64,000 nucleotides of DNA from Fennellomyces sp. T-0311 (Eukaryota; Mucoromycota; Mucoromycetes; Mucorales; Lichtheimiaceae), in assembly GCA_025266875.1 (NCBI GenBank), contig JALLLT010000016.1:1-64000 (forward strand). Direction: 5' to 3'. Position 1 is the stretch's first letter; each line of letters opens with the position of its first letter. Below are positions 12,254 to 24,364 of the stretch, in pieces. A program made the translations under genes and the position numbers. The notes below the pieces were generated by a model, which was given only the letters and a program-made list of their open reading frames with translations, had not been told where the DNA came from and did no database searches.

Positions 12254-13141
12254 GCTCTCGTATTCTAGCAAATTCCAGTACTATCTAAACAAGTATCTTA
12301 ACTTCAAGGCTCAAAATCCGGATACACAGGGCTGTGAATCACCGACCGTTTAGGTCCAACTTTTTCGAGCTTCGCGTAAAGGAAATGGCTTGAAACCGGA
12401 TGCCCAAACGAACATGGTCCTTTAAAGTAGCCCGACCGAATGCGAGAATGTATAATACGTGTAAGCACTTTATGATTAACATTATACATATTTCCAAATG
12501 AAACATCACTGTTTACAAAATGTAATTACAGATTGACAATAATATTAAGCATGAAAAGTCAGCAGCCATTCAATGCAACGGTGCTGCTATATGGTTTGAG
12601 CGGACTTTTCATTTAATCGTTGCACAGCAAAAGCTACTTGCATTAACGATACACGTAATCACGGATATTATAGATCGCAAAACATAAGCTTTAATCAGGG
12701 TATGTTGTTTACTATAAAAGCCGCCGTTTCATTATATACTACTCATCATGATGTTGCCATCTATATCATTGCAGATTTTGTCGGAGAGATTTTATTTCAG
12801 GCACTCTATATTTCGACTTTGGCCCAGAGGCATGGCAGGTTTAGGATCCCACGAGAAAGTCCTTCGATTAACACTTGCATGCCTGTTTGAACTGATCTCG
12901 AATCGCTCGAATACCTAGCACCCGCCATACCTCTATACTGGATGTGAACGACCCAAACCGAATATCCAAAAAGAATCAGCTTACTCTTGAGAAGATACAG
13001 GAAGCAACTGGCACTAACGCAAAACCAACCCGAGTCCTCCCCCTCCCAAATGGCACCAATTATACATGAGCTCTTTGAAATCGTAAGCGCTGCGTATAAA
13101 GCAAGTTTGCATCTGATAACACATAGACTACTCATTATCAT
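11060..13141 (-). pseudogene. Possible remnants of a multi-pass (7TM-like) membrane protein
   Basis: Two minus-strand patches look coding. At 12806-13141 there are hydrophobic helices with the string GWFCVSASCFLYLLKSKLIL followed by GYSVWVVHIQY, resembling a mid-protein helix pair of fungal 7TM proteins. At 11280-11480 a charged loop (NAYKIQKPFVKSEAEKRLVR) runs into a helix (SIVLTLMIFVVWIALLQ), followed at about 11060-11230 by weak similarity to another helix. The patches are separated by more than 1 kb of AT-rich DNA including an (AT)n run, and no continuous gene can be assembled. This could be a decayed receptor-like gene or chance hydrophobic frames. I give it low confidence. Confidence 0.2.
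12217..12251. repeat. (AT)n microsatellite
   Basis: An uninterrupted AT dinucleotide run of about 35 bp. Confidence 0.95.
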
Positions 13142-13144
13142 TTG

Positions 13145-14415
13145 ATCATTTCTCGCACTAGAACCTATGTAGTCTACTGGGAGCCGAACGCTACAAATTA
13201 CAAGGTCGTCAAATTAACTACAATCACACCATTAATTCAGATCCGAACGAGGTATCCTGGTCACTTCTAAATAAGTAGGTACTATCGAAGCGCGGAACGA
13301 GATGATTGAACCTCGACTGACGATTCGATCTGGTCATCCATACGAAACAGGCGAGTAACAGATATTTTACACTTGCACTTTTTTGTACTAAATACTACGA
13401 AAGAAGCCATACAGCAACTTCTGTTGTAAATATAATTTCACTTTCATACTGCAAAAGAGAAGCGATTATGTAAGTATGTAGTTATACTAACAACTTTGCT
13501 CCTCGGCTACTTTTCCGCGGCAAAGTGATACGGGCGTGTCACCCGTTCGATGAAAAACTACATATACACTTGGACGTGCATATTGCATACAAAGCAAAGG
13601 CACTGAACCTGCTTTGTGGAACTATGAGACAGCACAGTAGCATCTTTGTACAGTTCGATGCATAAAATATTCAAAATCTGTTATTAAAACGAACGTTTAC
13701 GAGCATAGCAAGAACCTGGAGTTTGCCAGTGGAGAGTGTGGAAAGGACTTTCAAGACTCAAGTGACACAAAGAGTCTAGATGAGGCGACAAATACGTTAT
13801 CGAGTGCACTGAAAGATATGGTTCTAACATTCTCGTGCCCCACCACCATCTCAAACCAACTGCTGAGGCATTCAATGCGGTGTCGTATGGTAAGTTTCCA
13901 ATCACAGCCCATGAATATACCCCATTTCTTTTGCTGATAATGAACATTTGGTGTTGCTTTACTGTAGGCTTCGCAATGGGTATCTTGCGAATGGATATCC
14001 TCGAGAGGTACGTGTACCCGTTAAAGCGGACAACCATATCTCATGCTTGTTCCTTGCTTGGACTAACAAAAACTCATGTCGAACGGTTAATGCGGCGGAC
14101 ACCAACGACAAAGAGGAAGGCGAACAGGAAAACGACGGTGAATGGATCAAGAACTCAATATACTTTGATTCTGAACCGTCCTATCCCAACCACTAAAAAT
14201 TATATAAATGATATAGCAACACAGAGCAACACCAAGCTAAAACCCTTTCCCACTTGCGCTTTCATTCAAAAATAATATGTCTAATGGGAACGGATTTAAC
14301 ACGACTTAGTCGCATCTTTCCGATCAACAATAAGATTCAAATCAGAATGCTGATGATATACAGTAAGGAGAAGTTGTTTAGAGGTAAATAAGGGGGGACC
14401 AGAAGCTATTTTGCT
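13145..14415. other. Spacer with an unrecognised possible two-exon frame
   Basis: Around 13835-14275 (+) an open frame crosses a plausible intron (donor GTAAGT at 13889, acceptor CTGTAG near 13967). Neither reading of the downstream exon matches a family I recognise, and one contains the string NGYLANGYPREVRVPVKADN. No start context or domain supports a gene call, so I leave it as unassigned. Confidence 0.4.
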
Positions 14416-15373
14416 TTACTCGTTATTAACAGGTACGTTGACGATATAATAAGGTAGAGCGGGCTAATGATTAAGAGAATGAAAAACATTAGTACGGTTC
14501 AATATATTCATGTTTTCCACTCTTACCTGTATCTTGTTGTTCTTGTCACACTGGATCAGCCAATCTGGCTTGACCACCGGTATAGAACTCATCATGGCCC
14601 GGTCATAATTATCACCACCAGGTTGCTGAGCGATCAAATGCGTTGTATCGGTAGTGACTTCGTCAGTCCAAGCTGCTCCAACCTTATCCAACAACTCCTT
14701 CAGTTCAGTGATGACAGGCTCCTCCTGCTCAAACTTTCCAAACGCAACTGAAATGCCCGTCAAGTTTTCCATCTTGTGGGTACGTGCCTGCACACGGTTG
14801 GAATCGTACTGTCCTGCAGTGGTCTTGATGACGATATGAAACTCGTATTCGTGATCCACATCCAGACCAGACAGTTTGATATAGTTTGTATCCATGGGCA
14901 CATGCTGTGTAGCCAGTTAATATGCATGTTGTCAGAAAATGTACAGCTTCACCTGTGCCAGTTTGGTATCGTTCTTGTAAATATCCAACGATCGAAGTTT
15001 GGATGTGTGCAGCTGCAAAGGATCCCATTCCAGGGTCAAGGACGTTTGTGTGATATTTCGAACGCGTAGAACCGGGTTTTCTGGCTCTACTTCGCCAAAC
15101 ATTGAAAGGATTTGTTCCTGTAAGTCCCAGAACTCTTGCATTTTCTTATCCTCTTCGGCCGTGTTGCGCGCAACCGTAATGTTGACAATACTGCCTGATG
15201 ACACTCCATTGGGAAGTAAAAGGGACGGGAACTCAATGAGATGATGATCCTCCGTCAGGAGAATGGCCTACGTTCGGTGCATGTCACAGTTAGCCTTGGC
15301 TTTGGTGTTGATGGTGCTGGTGTTTTACCATCCCGGCATCGAGGCGGCCAACAGTGAACTGGACTGAAGTCAT
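14416..15373 (-). CDS. CHS5: Chs5-like exomer protein (FN3-BRCT), short form
   Basis: Chs5 is the scaffold of exomer, a cargo adaptor that exports chitin synthase and other proteins from the trans-Golgi. Four exons join: MTSVQFTVGRLDAGM at 15373-15329; then AILLTEDHHLIEFPSLLLPN and an N-terminal helix; then the FN3 and BRCT body; then a short last exon, PALPYYIVNVP, at 14463-14416. The FN3 domain has QTSLTLEWDPLQLHTSKLRS, with SGLDVDHEYEFHIVIKTTAG in its second half. The BRCT domain has LTGISVAFGKF, TTDTTHLIAQ and IPVVKPDWLIQCDK. The predicted protein is only about 260 residues, compared with well over 600 in yeast Chs5. It is therefore essentially the N-terminal oligomerisation/FN3/BRCT (FBE) unit without the long C-terminal tail. 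The gene is divergent from mS23, with starts about 490 bp apart. Confidence 0.85.
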
Positions 15374-15860
15374 TTGCAAACGCGTTGGAGAACAAAAATG
15401 CCAAGGGCACAGCCGAAATGCCGCCCCAAATTGGAGGTGTAAAATAGGTAGCCAATCACATTAGCTTGACTGGTTCTAGATGCTGTCTTGATTCTATACA
15501 AAATACATGACCGCATGCCTGGCAACATCCAATACTGAAGTGTATCTTTATTCAATAACCATGTATACAATGCAATTAGAATGACTCGCCACGGATTGCG
15601 GATAGCGCCAAAGCTGTCGTGCGTTTGCCACATACACCGCACTGTCAGCCGGGAGCAGGAGGATGCTACCCAGCAACCAGCGAAATCCATGGTCTTGTGT
15701 GCTATGGGATACGAAGACCCTCCACTGCAGTATGGCACTGAAAAAGCAACCAGTGCCAAAATTAAGGCATGGATACAGGCCTGGTTCTTGTCGCTCCGCC
15801 ACCAAAAGCGCACAAACAAAAATTCACCACTTTTTTTGTTTTCCAGCAGTTCGATCGACA

Positions 15861-16586
15861 ATGGCGTACCGTGTCCCACCCACCAAGCTCGAGCAACACG
15901 CCTCCAACTTGCTCAAGGGCAATTTGTTGAAAAAGGCGCCCGTATGGCTGCAAGCTGTGCGTGCCATCCCTCCTGGCCCTTCCATTATTCGTTCGCGCAA
16001 CCCCAACGTCAATGTGTCAGCCCAGACCAGTGTCGAAAAAGAACTGTTCAGCACCCCAACCGTCAACAAGGCCGTCTCTACGCGTCATAAGCAGAAGCAT
16101 TTACGTACCAGACCCCCACGACCTGCTCCTATTGTATACCCCGAGGACAGATTGAGACGCCAATTCTACAAGGATCATCCATTTGAACTGGCACGACCAC
16201 AAACCTTGGTCGAAAACAAACTTGGCTTAAACCGCACCGACTACAGCCAACTGTTGCTGCCGGGCATGCTGCCCGAAGAAGTCACCGGTGAAACGTAAGT
16301 TCTTCTTTGCATGTTCACGCCTGGGATACTTACATATTTTTTTTCCAGAGTCATCAAGTACCAGTTGCACTTGATGACACATGAAAAGATGCCGGAACGA
16401 AAAGCATACGCCAAAGCAACTCACGAATTCTATGAACTGCGCGCGCAACAGGAAGAGGTCGAGAGACTGGTTCGATCACAAATGGATGCGGCTCTCCAGG
16501 AACTTGAGAGCAAAAAATGGACCAGGCAGGCTTTGGAGCTCGAGGGACGTGCTTTGAAGGAAGGCCAGGAGCGTATTTCTATTTAA
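15861..16586 (+). CDS. RSM25: Mitochondrial small ribosomal subunit protein mS23 (Rsm25)
   Basis: A structural protein of the mitochondrial 37S ribosomal subunit. Two exons (15861-16294 and 16349-16586, GTAAGT...CAG) give 223 residues. The start MAYRVPPTKLEQHASNLLKG followed by PVWLQAVRAIPPGPSIIR is typical of fungal Rsm25/mS23. Further blocks are IVYPEDRLRRQFYKDHPFEL and RKAYAKATHEFYELRAQQE, ending in a charged helix. The ATG at 15861 follows a T-rich leader and gives the conserved N-terminus. Confidence 0.85.
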
Positions 16587-17193
16587 TTTTTGATAGAAAA
16601 AGTGTGTGTATATAAGTTCAACTCGTCATTTACTCGTTTGATAGAATTAAAAAAGTACTTTTAATTGAGGCAGACAGGCTTTGGGGTATGCGCATGATGC
16701 GAGATGAAGTGTGTTCTAATATTGGCCTTTGCGCATGTGCGGAATTCTATAAAATAGAGTATGGGCATGAGTTATCAGGGACTTATATAGCCACCAGATA
16801 AGATCTAATAGCCGCGATCCCATCGCTAGAGATGGATGCTGTTCATTGGTATTATATTGCCAGCAATAACATCAAGCTGATACTGCACGCTGTGGCGATG
16901 GAAACTACTTTAACCATAGCGATGTGCTTGGCAACCAAGGATGGCGCCACAAACATGATTGTACCATACAAAGACAAATGGCTGAATCTGTGATCGACGT
17001 CCACGATATCGCTTTTATCTGTAGCCAATACCTGGGCGAATGGTTGACAGGAATAGTGTTGTGATTGGTTCACCCGACATGGAGAGCAAGTTGTGAAACG
17101 AGCCGCAAACTCCTGATTTTCCAGCCGTCCCGCGAGACGTTCCGCCTTTTTTTTTCTTCTTCTCAACTGGCACATTCTACATTCATTACACAC
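16587..17193. other. Intergenic region and promoter of the Gdt1-like gene
   Basis: No gene is seen. A pyrimidine-rich tract with a TTTTTTTTTCTTCTTCTC run lies at 17148-17164, just upstream of the Gdt1 start, as is common in fungal promoters and leaders. A minus-strand open frame at 16852-17193 lacks recognisable motifs. Confidence 0.5.
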
Positions 17194-18306
17194 ATGGGGT
17201 CAAAGTGGTTGTTACCAGCTGCATGTGCAGTCCTTTTATTGAGCATCTCCGCCTATGCACAGGATAATCCTGTAGAAGAAGTAATCACTCGATACGCGAC
17301 ACCATGATCTTTTTATAGCAGACCCAAACTGATCGCCCATGGAATAGATGGTTGATGCCGGCGCTATTCCACCGTCGACCGTATTGGAATCACAAGTTAC
17401 TGGCGATGCTACCGAAGACAATGGCGAAGATTTGAGAGATCTCGAACAATCGCTCTTGATTTCCTTGCTCATGATCATCGTTTCAGAGATTGGTGACAAG
17501 ACGTTTCTCATTGCGGCCATCATGGCCATGAAACATTCGCGATTCGTTGTATTTTCAGCTGCGTTCTCGTCACTTGCATTAATGTCCGTGTTATCGGCGT
17601 TCCTGGGCCACGTCGTTCCCAACTTGATACCCAAGGCCTACACTGATGTGCTTGCTGCTCTGCTGTTCTTATTCTTTGGCGCCAGAATGATTTACGAAGG
17701 CTATCACATGGAAGAAGATAACCAGGAGGAAATGACCGAAGTCGAGGAGGAGTTGAAGGAAGTGGAGGATCGCGACAAAGTGATCAAGCTTGAATCGCTT
17801 GAAGTGGGCGGAATGGAGCCCGAAGACGATGAACGCCGAAAAGCAAACAAGACTCAACAGGTCAAGGAAGGTTTAATGAACCTCATGCAACTCGTGTTCT
17901 CTCCTGTCTTTGTCCAAACATTCGTCTTGACCTTCTTGGGTGAATGGGGCGATCGGTCGCAGATTTCCACCATCGCCTTGGCTGCTGCCAACGTAAGTGT
18001 TTTTGATAAAGGCGTACTTCGAAAAGGCTTACGGTTTGTTATTTTATAGAACGTGTACTGGGTCACTGCAGGCGTCATTGTGGGTCACACATTGTGTACT
18101 GCGTTAGCAGTAGTAGGCGGACGAATGCTCGCAGCCAAGATCTCTGTGCGAACAGGTAAGGGCACCCCGACCATGATTTGCATGCAGTTGTGTTTATGGG
18201 CTCTCACACACATGCTCTCTACCTAGTGACCCTCGCAGGTGCCGTCCTTTTCCTCGTCTTTGGTGTTTACTACAGTTTCCATGCATATCACGGCCAGTTA
18301 GAGTAA
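17194..18306 (+). CDS. GDT1: Gdt1/TMEM165 (UPF0016) family cation transporter
   Basis: Gdt1 proteins move Ca2+ and Mn2+ into the Golgi in exchange for protons and support glycosylation. Four exons (17194-17280, 17348-17992, 18050-18155, 18227-18306) encode 305 residues. A signal peptide (MGSKWLLPAACAVLLLSISA) ends at AYAQ. The two family signature motifs are both present: SEIGDKTFLIAAIMAMKHSR in the first half and GEWGDRSQISTIALAAAN in the second. The expected membrane helices flank each motif. A central acidic loop (EEDNQEEMTEVEEELKEVED) separates the two halves and is typical. The protein ends with a helix and YHGQLE. All splice junctions are GT-AG and phases match. The length is close to yeast Gdt1 (about 280). 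Confidence 0.93.
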
Positions 18307-18739
18307 TTCTGCCCTTCTGTTTTGCTTTCTTTATTTCCATATATTTGTGTTTCCCAATTGTATAAAGGTTACTTTTTTTTGTTTCTTGCTCTCAAGCCAC
18401 GCGGTGAAACGTCATGCCAAACAAAAAGTGTAGACAAAAGACCATGGTAAGGGGGAGAGTGCTTTAGGAGGCGTAGGGGCTGCAAAAGAATGCGAGCGAG
18501 CTTAACTCGCCCGTACATGCCAATCCGCTTTGCGAACAACACAAAGCCGAAAAAGCATAGCCAACATACTAGGTTGACATGGTTGCCGTGCTTATTCTTC
18601 GCCTCTTTTGTCTCTTTCTCCACTTTTTTTCTTCTTCTCTCTCTCTCTCCCTTCCCTTCTCTCTTGCTGTTGGCGCATATCTTTCATGCTGCTTCTTTCG
18701 TCGGCATTCCGTATAGACAGCGCCTCCGATTGTCAAAAT

Positions 18740-18946
18740 ATGGACGCGAGCACGGCCACGACAACGACCTGGTTTACTCTTTGGTCCGACATCGCCACAT
18801 GGATATCTGGAAAGCCACGACCTGCGCCCGCCATGTTTGCGCATACCGATCAAGAGACCGTGCTTCTGGGTAACGTTTCCGAATTCGAGAGGACGTACAT
18901 ATCTTTCCCTGAATTCAAAGACACAGAGACAATAGAATCCACGTAA
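18740..18946 (+). CDS. Small uncharacterised protein (68 aa)
   Basis: An intronless frame starts MDASTATTTTWFTLWSDIAT and ends FPEFKDTETIEST. It has a proline-rich middle (SGKPRPAPAM) and an acidic end. A long CT-rich leader (18605-18665) precedes it, as in expressed fungal genes here, and an A-rich sequence follows the stop. I do not recognise a family. The in-frame upstream ATG at about 18689 would add a hydrophobic stretch. The call rests on codon content and context only. Confidence 0.4.
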   Translation: MDASTATTTTWFTLWSDIATWISGKPRPAPAMFAHTDQETVLLGNVSEFERTYISFPEFKDTETIEST

Positions 18947-19046
18947 TTTATAAAAAAAATTGTTATGCACTTTTTAATACACTTTGGAAACGGGACAAGG
19001 AGGACGATGCGTGGATGATAGGGAGGGATATAGATCTATAAAGTAT

Positions 19047-20604
19047 TTACAAGTTGGAGATCACGGCATCAGTAAATTCCTGGGTGGTGCTCTTGCCGCC
19101 CATATCTTGCGTTCTCGCCTAAGTTTATAAACATTTAGCTTTTCTCACCCTGGGTTTGCCCTTCACCCGCCCCCCTCTTTCCTAACCTGGTTTGTTTCAA
19201 TGGTCTTGTGTACTGCATGAGAAATTTGGTCGGCATAGTCATCCAAGTTCAGGTGTCTCAACATGAGAACCGACGACAACAGCAAGGCAGTTGGGTTGGC
19301 AATGCCCTTATCTTGGAGTTCAAGACCGACTTGACGACAACCCTGTTTTTTTTAAGAATGTCACCATGACATACTCTTATGATTTGCTTTTTTTTCCTGT
19401 TTGCTTACCGGTTCAAACATGGCATATTCGCGACCAATGCTGCAGCCTGGAACCAGTCCAGCACCGCCAATCAAACCAGCACCCTAACCATCCCGCTTTA
19501 AGTATTTCTGTTTTTTTAAGCCATTCCACAAGCCACTTACAATATTGGAGGTAATGCTACCGTACAAGTTGGGCATGACCATAACATCAAATTGCTGAGG
19601 ACGCGAAACAAGCTGCATACACGTGTTATCGACGATCATGTCATTGTACTGGATGCCCATGCTTTCGTATTCCTTTGCAACTTCGCGGCAGGTGCGCAAG
19701 AACAAACCATCAGCCAACTTCCTGTGATACGCAAAATCCAAACATTAATTCACTGTCTTATCGTCTGTAACCTTTTGAGTATGCCAAAAAAAAAAAAGCT
19801 TACATAATGTTAGCCTTGTGAATAATGGTGACCTTCTTGCGGTTGTTCTTGATTGCGAAATCAAAGGCGAAACGAGCGATACGTTCTGTCTTAGCCTTTG
19901 TGATGATTTTGAGAGATTCAACGACGCCAGCAACAGACTGAAACCATACTTTAGACATCCAACTTTTTTTATGCATGAAATATCTTTTTTTACCTCATGT
20001 TCAAGACCCGAGTACTCGCCTTCGGTGTTTTCACGAATGATTGCAATATCAATACCCTTCATACGCGAAGGAACACCAGGCATGTTGCGGCACAACGAAA
20101 GAGAAGCATAAAGATCAAGATCCTTGCGCATGCTGACATTGAAGGATTCTAGGGCGTTCTTATCCGAAGAAGAATAGAGGATACCCTTAATGCCGACCTT
20201 GTTGCGACGCAAAGATTCCTGTGCTTCTTGCAAAAGCTGATCATCCTCCGTTGCTAAACCCGTTACGTCAAATTGTTCAAATTCGACAGGTACGTTGGCA
20301 GCAGCAAACACTTGCTTCAATGCAGCGGCATTTTCCTGACCAACACCATCACCAGGGATCAAAGTTACTGTGTACTTTCCGCCGTACTTCTTGGGCCTAA
20401 TCTATTTGCAGAAAATATAATACCGTTAATGTGGGGTACAAACAAAAATGGGATGTGGGGTAAAAGTATATATTTACAGTTTCACGTTCGACGGGAGCAG
20501 GAACAGGGATGGGAACAGAAGTAGAAACCTTTGATATATGTGAGTTATCGAGTTGAATCATTGTTATTTTTTGTGGTTGTAATGCTTACTTTGGTAGCTT
20601 GCAT
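19047..20604 (-). CDS. IDH1: Isocitrate dehydrogenase [NAD] regulatory subunit, mitochondrial
   Basis: This is a subunit of NAD-dependent isocitrate dehydrogenase in the TCA cycle (isocitrate to 2-oxoglutarate). About eight exons are visible. Conserved blocks run in order: [158 protein letters not shown] and [13 protein letters not shown]. The [11 protein letters not shown] and [13 protein letters not shown] signatures match the regulatory Idh1 side and not the catalytic Idh2. The start chosen is MQATK in a 15-nt coding first exon, joined to [17 protein letters not shown]. This N-terminus lacks the usual Arg-rich mitochondrial presequence, so an unseen upstream exon or start is possible. Confidence 0.93.
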
Positions 20605-22689
20605 TTTTATGTTTTTTTGTTTTGGAACAAGGACAAGGAAAAAAAGAAGAGGGAACCCTGCATTTCACGGGAAGTCATTGTATCGAAAAATTTGAGGGTA
20701 ATCCCGCCGAGGATAAACGTTTTGGCCCTTGTTCGCGATGGGTTTGAAAGGAATCCCCGGATGAGTTCGGAGCTACCCACTTTTTTCCATAAATTTTCTT
20801 GAATCGCTATACCTTGAACTCTTTTACCCCATGACAACCAAAGGTGTTACTAAAACCATGGTTTCTATTGAGGATAATGGTTTTATTATGGATGTATATT
20901 TTTGCAGTACATATCTTGATCGGGTCTATATATATTACAAAGTGCGATTATAATCGATGGATGTGCTCGGACCAGTGCGCCCGTTTCAATGGAGATATCC
21001 GCGATGAGTTTTTTTCTGATCTGTGGGAAATCGGAACCACATTCCTCTCGAAACAAACTCAGCCATTTGGTAAGCTTTTCTTTCACTATTTGCATAGCAA
21101 ACGTTCTTCTTTCAGTAGCACAGAAAGCAATTACCGTCCTATTCCAGCATTTGCTAAACTAATAACCTTTATATCGGTTGAATTGCGCAGCATGTCATGC
21201 ACTTGTTTAAATCGCGAAAAGAGATGATCTTGTTCCCAATGCTTATTGCGCACTCAAATATAAAGCTGCTTTATGTACGCGGACCGTTTGATTTACGTTA
21301 CCGTCTGTCCAAATATCTCCACAGATATCATGGGATGACGATTCTTACCGATCAGTACACGCAGCTAACCTTATTGACACTTTTTGGAGTATATAGTACA
21401 AAGAATCTCTATCTGATGCAATGTGTACCACACCAAACAATTATCACGATTATGTAAACGCTGCGGAAAATTACGATAATCTACTCAATGTTGATGGCAA
21501 AGTAAAAGATCAACTGCAGTGCGCATGCATAAGCACACGCTATAACTTTAAATAGCGATTATCTTGGTGCAGTCGACGATATTGTATAAGTTTACAGATT
21601 TTCGATCGACACTCACATCTTTTTGCTTTCGATTGATAATCCATGCTTTTGCTAAGTACGAGGCTAATGAATTGCCCTGAAGCCAAGAGTACGGTCGCGA
21701 TAGGACTAAGGGCTAGAGATCATAATCAGAGTTCCTCTCATTACCCTTTATATTTTTTCCGCTCTTTTCCGTAGAAACCGGAAGGAGCGAGGCGCTGACA
21801 TCATAGGCAATGATCCTGCGCTACCGTAATTTGATCGACTTCACAAAAAGTGAAACCAATTATCAAAGCTACGTATTATCCAATAAACACCAACCTATTT
21901 TTACTGGTAAAATAGTTCCTGATCATCCCTGACGCTGCGTATTATATTAATCTTCATACCAGAAGAGCAATTCTGTATGCGCTCAGATATTACAAGCGAC
22001 AGGCTTAATCCTTATCGAAGATGAACATACATTATAAAAACATTGCCCGTCAATTATTTTTTTTTACAATGTGCACTATAAACCGGAACTATGTTTAAGC
22101 AGTGTAATAGTTGAATTGGCTAAAGGCACTACGCATATGCCTTGTAATATGCACATATAACACTTACAGATTTCAATTAGATTAACTGGTAAAATAATAA
22201 GTGTTGTCACTGTTGATGAATTAGCCTTGCAAAGATGGTGCGGAACATGATTCCCGAAATGTTGCCATAACCATACCAGGGGTAGCATAATACAGAAAAT
22301 CACACCGATAATCCGAGAAAAACCGTTTATTGAGGGCTTGGCCGCGTGAGTCTTCAGTAAGCTGTGATCATTGCCATTGATGTGCGTGACTTTTGGATTA
22401 CTCCTTACAGGCTAGTTTATTGGGGATAATGATGAGTTCTTTATGATATAGTTATATGGTTAAAACCCTGTGGGATACTCACTTCTTGAGGGAGTGAAAG
22501 ATTATTCTAAGTGGTGCAGTGTACAAAAAATTGAGGGAGGGGTGGCTATTTATTATTGTCCTATGTACACGGATTCCTGGTTGTTCAGCTCATCCAAGAA
22601 CAGGTAAAGTCACGCATTGCTCGATTTTCAAAAGCGCTTGACTCCGTCGGATCGGCCTTGTCTGGAAGGTATGCAGTAGCTTGTTTGAC
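20605..22689. other. Long AT-rich spacer, no gene seen
   Basis: I found no motif-bearing frame or exon chain on either strand in this 2 kb. Short open frames here have no recognisable content. It separates the Idh1 gene (-) from the M20 peptidase gene (+), so it includes both promoters. Confidence 0.6.
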
Positions 22690-24244
22690 ATGAACTCAGC
22701 AGTCGAAAACGTCATCACCCATACCATTGAAGGGCTCAACCAGGAGCTTCGCCAAATTAGTGTTCAGTAAATATCTCGTCAAGGAAAAATGGGGCTAACG
22801 TTGGAATCTCGGAGAAAACTAAAAAAGAGCTGCCTTTTACTAGAATCCATGACAACCCAGAACTAGGCAATCGAGAGTTCAAAGCTCATGAACTCCTGAC
22901 GAATTACCTTGAAAAGCAAGGCTTTCGAGTGCAACGCGAAGCAGCAGGTCTGAAAACCGCGTTTATTGCCCAATACACGAACGGTCCGGGTCGTCGCGTA
23001 GGCTTTTGTTCCGAGTATGATGCACTTCCTGGTGTGGGTCACGGCTGTGGACATAACCTTATCGCAATCTCGGGTATTGCTTGTGCCATGGCCATGAAGG
23101 CTCTTTTGGAAAAGAACCTGATCCAAGGAACTGTGGTACTTTTCGGAACACCCGCTGAAGAGTCAACAAGTGGTAAAATCGATATGGTTGCCCATGGTGA
23201 TATTCAAAAGAACGTCGATGTTGCAATGATGCTGTAAGCTCTTGGAAAGAGAGTACCGTAAAAGTCAGCTAATCAAGTTAATATAGGCACCCTTTTGCAA
23301 ATGACTGCTTGTATGCCTTAATGTTGGCATTGGATCATGTGGTGGTCGAGTTCTTTGGTAAAGCATCGCATGCCGGTATGGCTCCATGGAATGGTATCAA
23401 TGCACTTGATGCCTTGATGCAAGGATGGAACAACATGTCAATGCTCAGACAGCAAACCCTAACGACAAATAGGTAAAAAAAAAATGGTTGGAAAATGGTT
23501 ATTTAGTAGACCGATACTAACGTTTTCCATCCAAAAGACTCCATGGTATTATTCTCGAAGGTAAACTACTTCGTTTGGTCGTTATTACAAAAGCACTAAC
23601 TTTTTGACTTGTAGGTGGAAAATCTGTAAGGATAAAGAGATAAGAAAAGATAAGTCGGAGTAGCTAACGCCGTGGGATCGTTTAGGCGAACGTTATTCCT
23701 GATTATGCCTCCGCCAAATTCTATGCTCGCTCCGTTACGAAAACTCAATTGGCAGAACTCAAAGTCAAATTAGAGCATTGCTTCCAAGCAGCTGCCCAAG
23801 CAACTGGTTGCCAAGTCAAGATGACTTGGTCTCAAAATGGTCTTGTCGAAGGTATGCGCACTTGTTGTTGATTGATCATCTTGTAACTTAAAGTACAATC
23901 TAGATGTATTCACCAATGATGCTATCATCATGGAATATAAGAAGTATATGCAAGAAGAAGGGGTGGAATTCCCTTCGCGTGCTGACGAAGAAAAAACGAC
24001 GACTGGATCAACTGATATGGGCAATATCTCCTATGTCGTCCCATCAATCCATCCTGGTTTTGCCATTAACACTACAGCTGCGAACCACACAATTGAGTTC
24101 ACAAAAGCTGCTGCTACCCCTGAAGCACATGAATATACCCTTCGCGCGGCTCGTTGTCTTGCCAAAACAGCAGCGAGTGTGTACTTGGATGATGCTCTGT
24201 ATCAACAGGCAGTCGCTGACTTCAAGAAAGGCAAGCCACAGTAA
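22690..24244 (+). CDS. M20-family peptidase/amidohydrolase (PM20D2-like)
   Basis: A metal-dependent M20D-type hydrolase that likely cleaves a dipeptide or N-acyl amide; the substrate is not inferable. Exons: 22690-22766, 22844-23233, 23287-23472, 23538-23560 (23 nt), 23615-23625 (11 nt), 23686-~23851, then the last exon to 24244. The start MNSAVENVITHTIEGLNQEL is followed by IHDNPELGNREFKAHELLTN. The metal and catalytic region is GFCSEYDALPGVGHGCGHNL, and the general-base pair is in FGTPAEESTSGK. The dimerisation (lid) domain has VVEFFGKASHAGMAPWNG. The late conserved block is TGSTDMGNISYVVPSIHP. All the catalytic landmarks are present, so it looks functional. A Tc1-like element begins only 91 bp after the stop codon and may affect the 3' end of the transcript. 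Confidence 0.88.
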
Positions 24245-24331
24245 TATCATGGCTGTAGATATCAGATACAACTTTAACGGAACCCTGACATCTCCTCTAA
24301 ATAAATTATGTCGTTTATAGATTTATGTTGA

Positions 24332-24364
24332 TTACGTCCGGCCGAAAAAAATGTATACAAAGTT
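24332..24364 (+). repeat. Left terminal inverted repeat plus TTA flank
   Basis: The TTA at 24332-24334 precedes the repeat CGTCCGGCCGAAAAAAATGT and ATACAAA. It pairs with the copy at 26163-26193, with few mismatches (outermost bases, one G/A in the head). Confidence 0.8.

Noticed and set aside
22767..22860. Frameshift at the start of the M20 peptidase
   Set aside because: A GTAAAT...CTAG intron (22767-22843) joins VQ to IHDNPELGN in frame.
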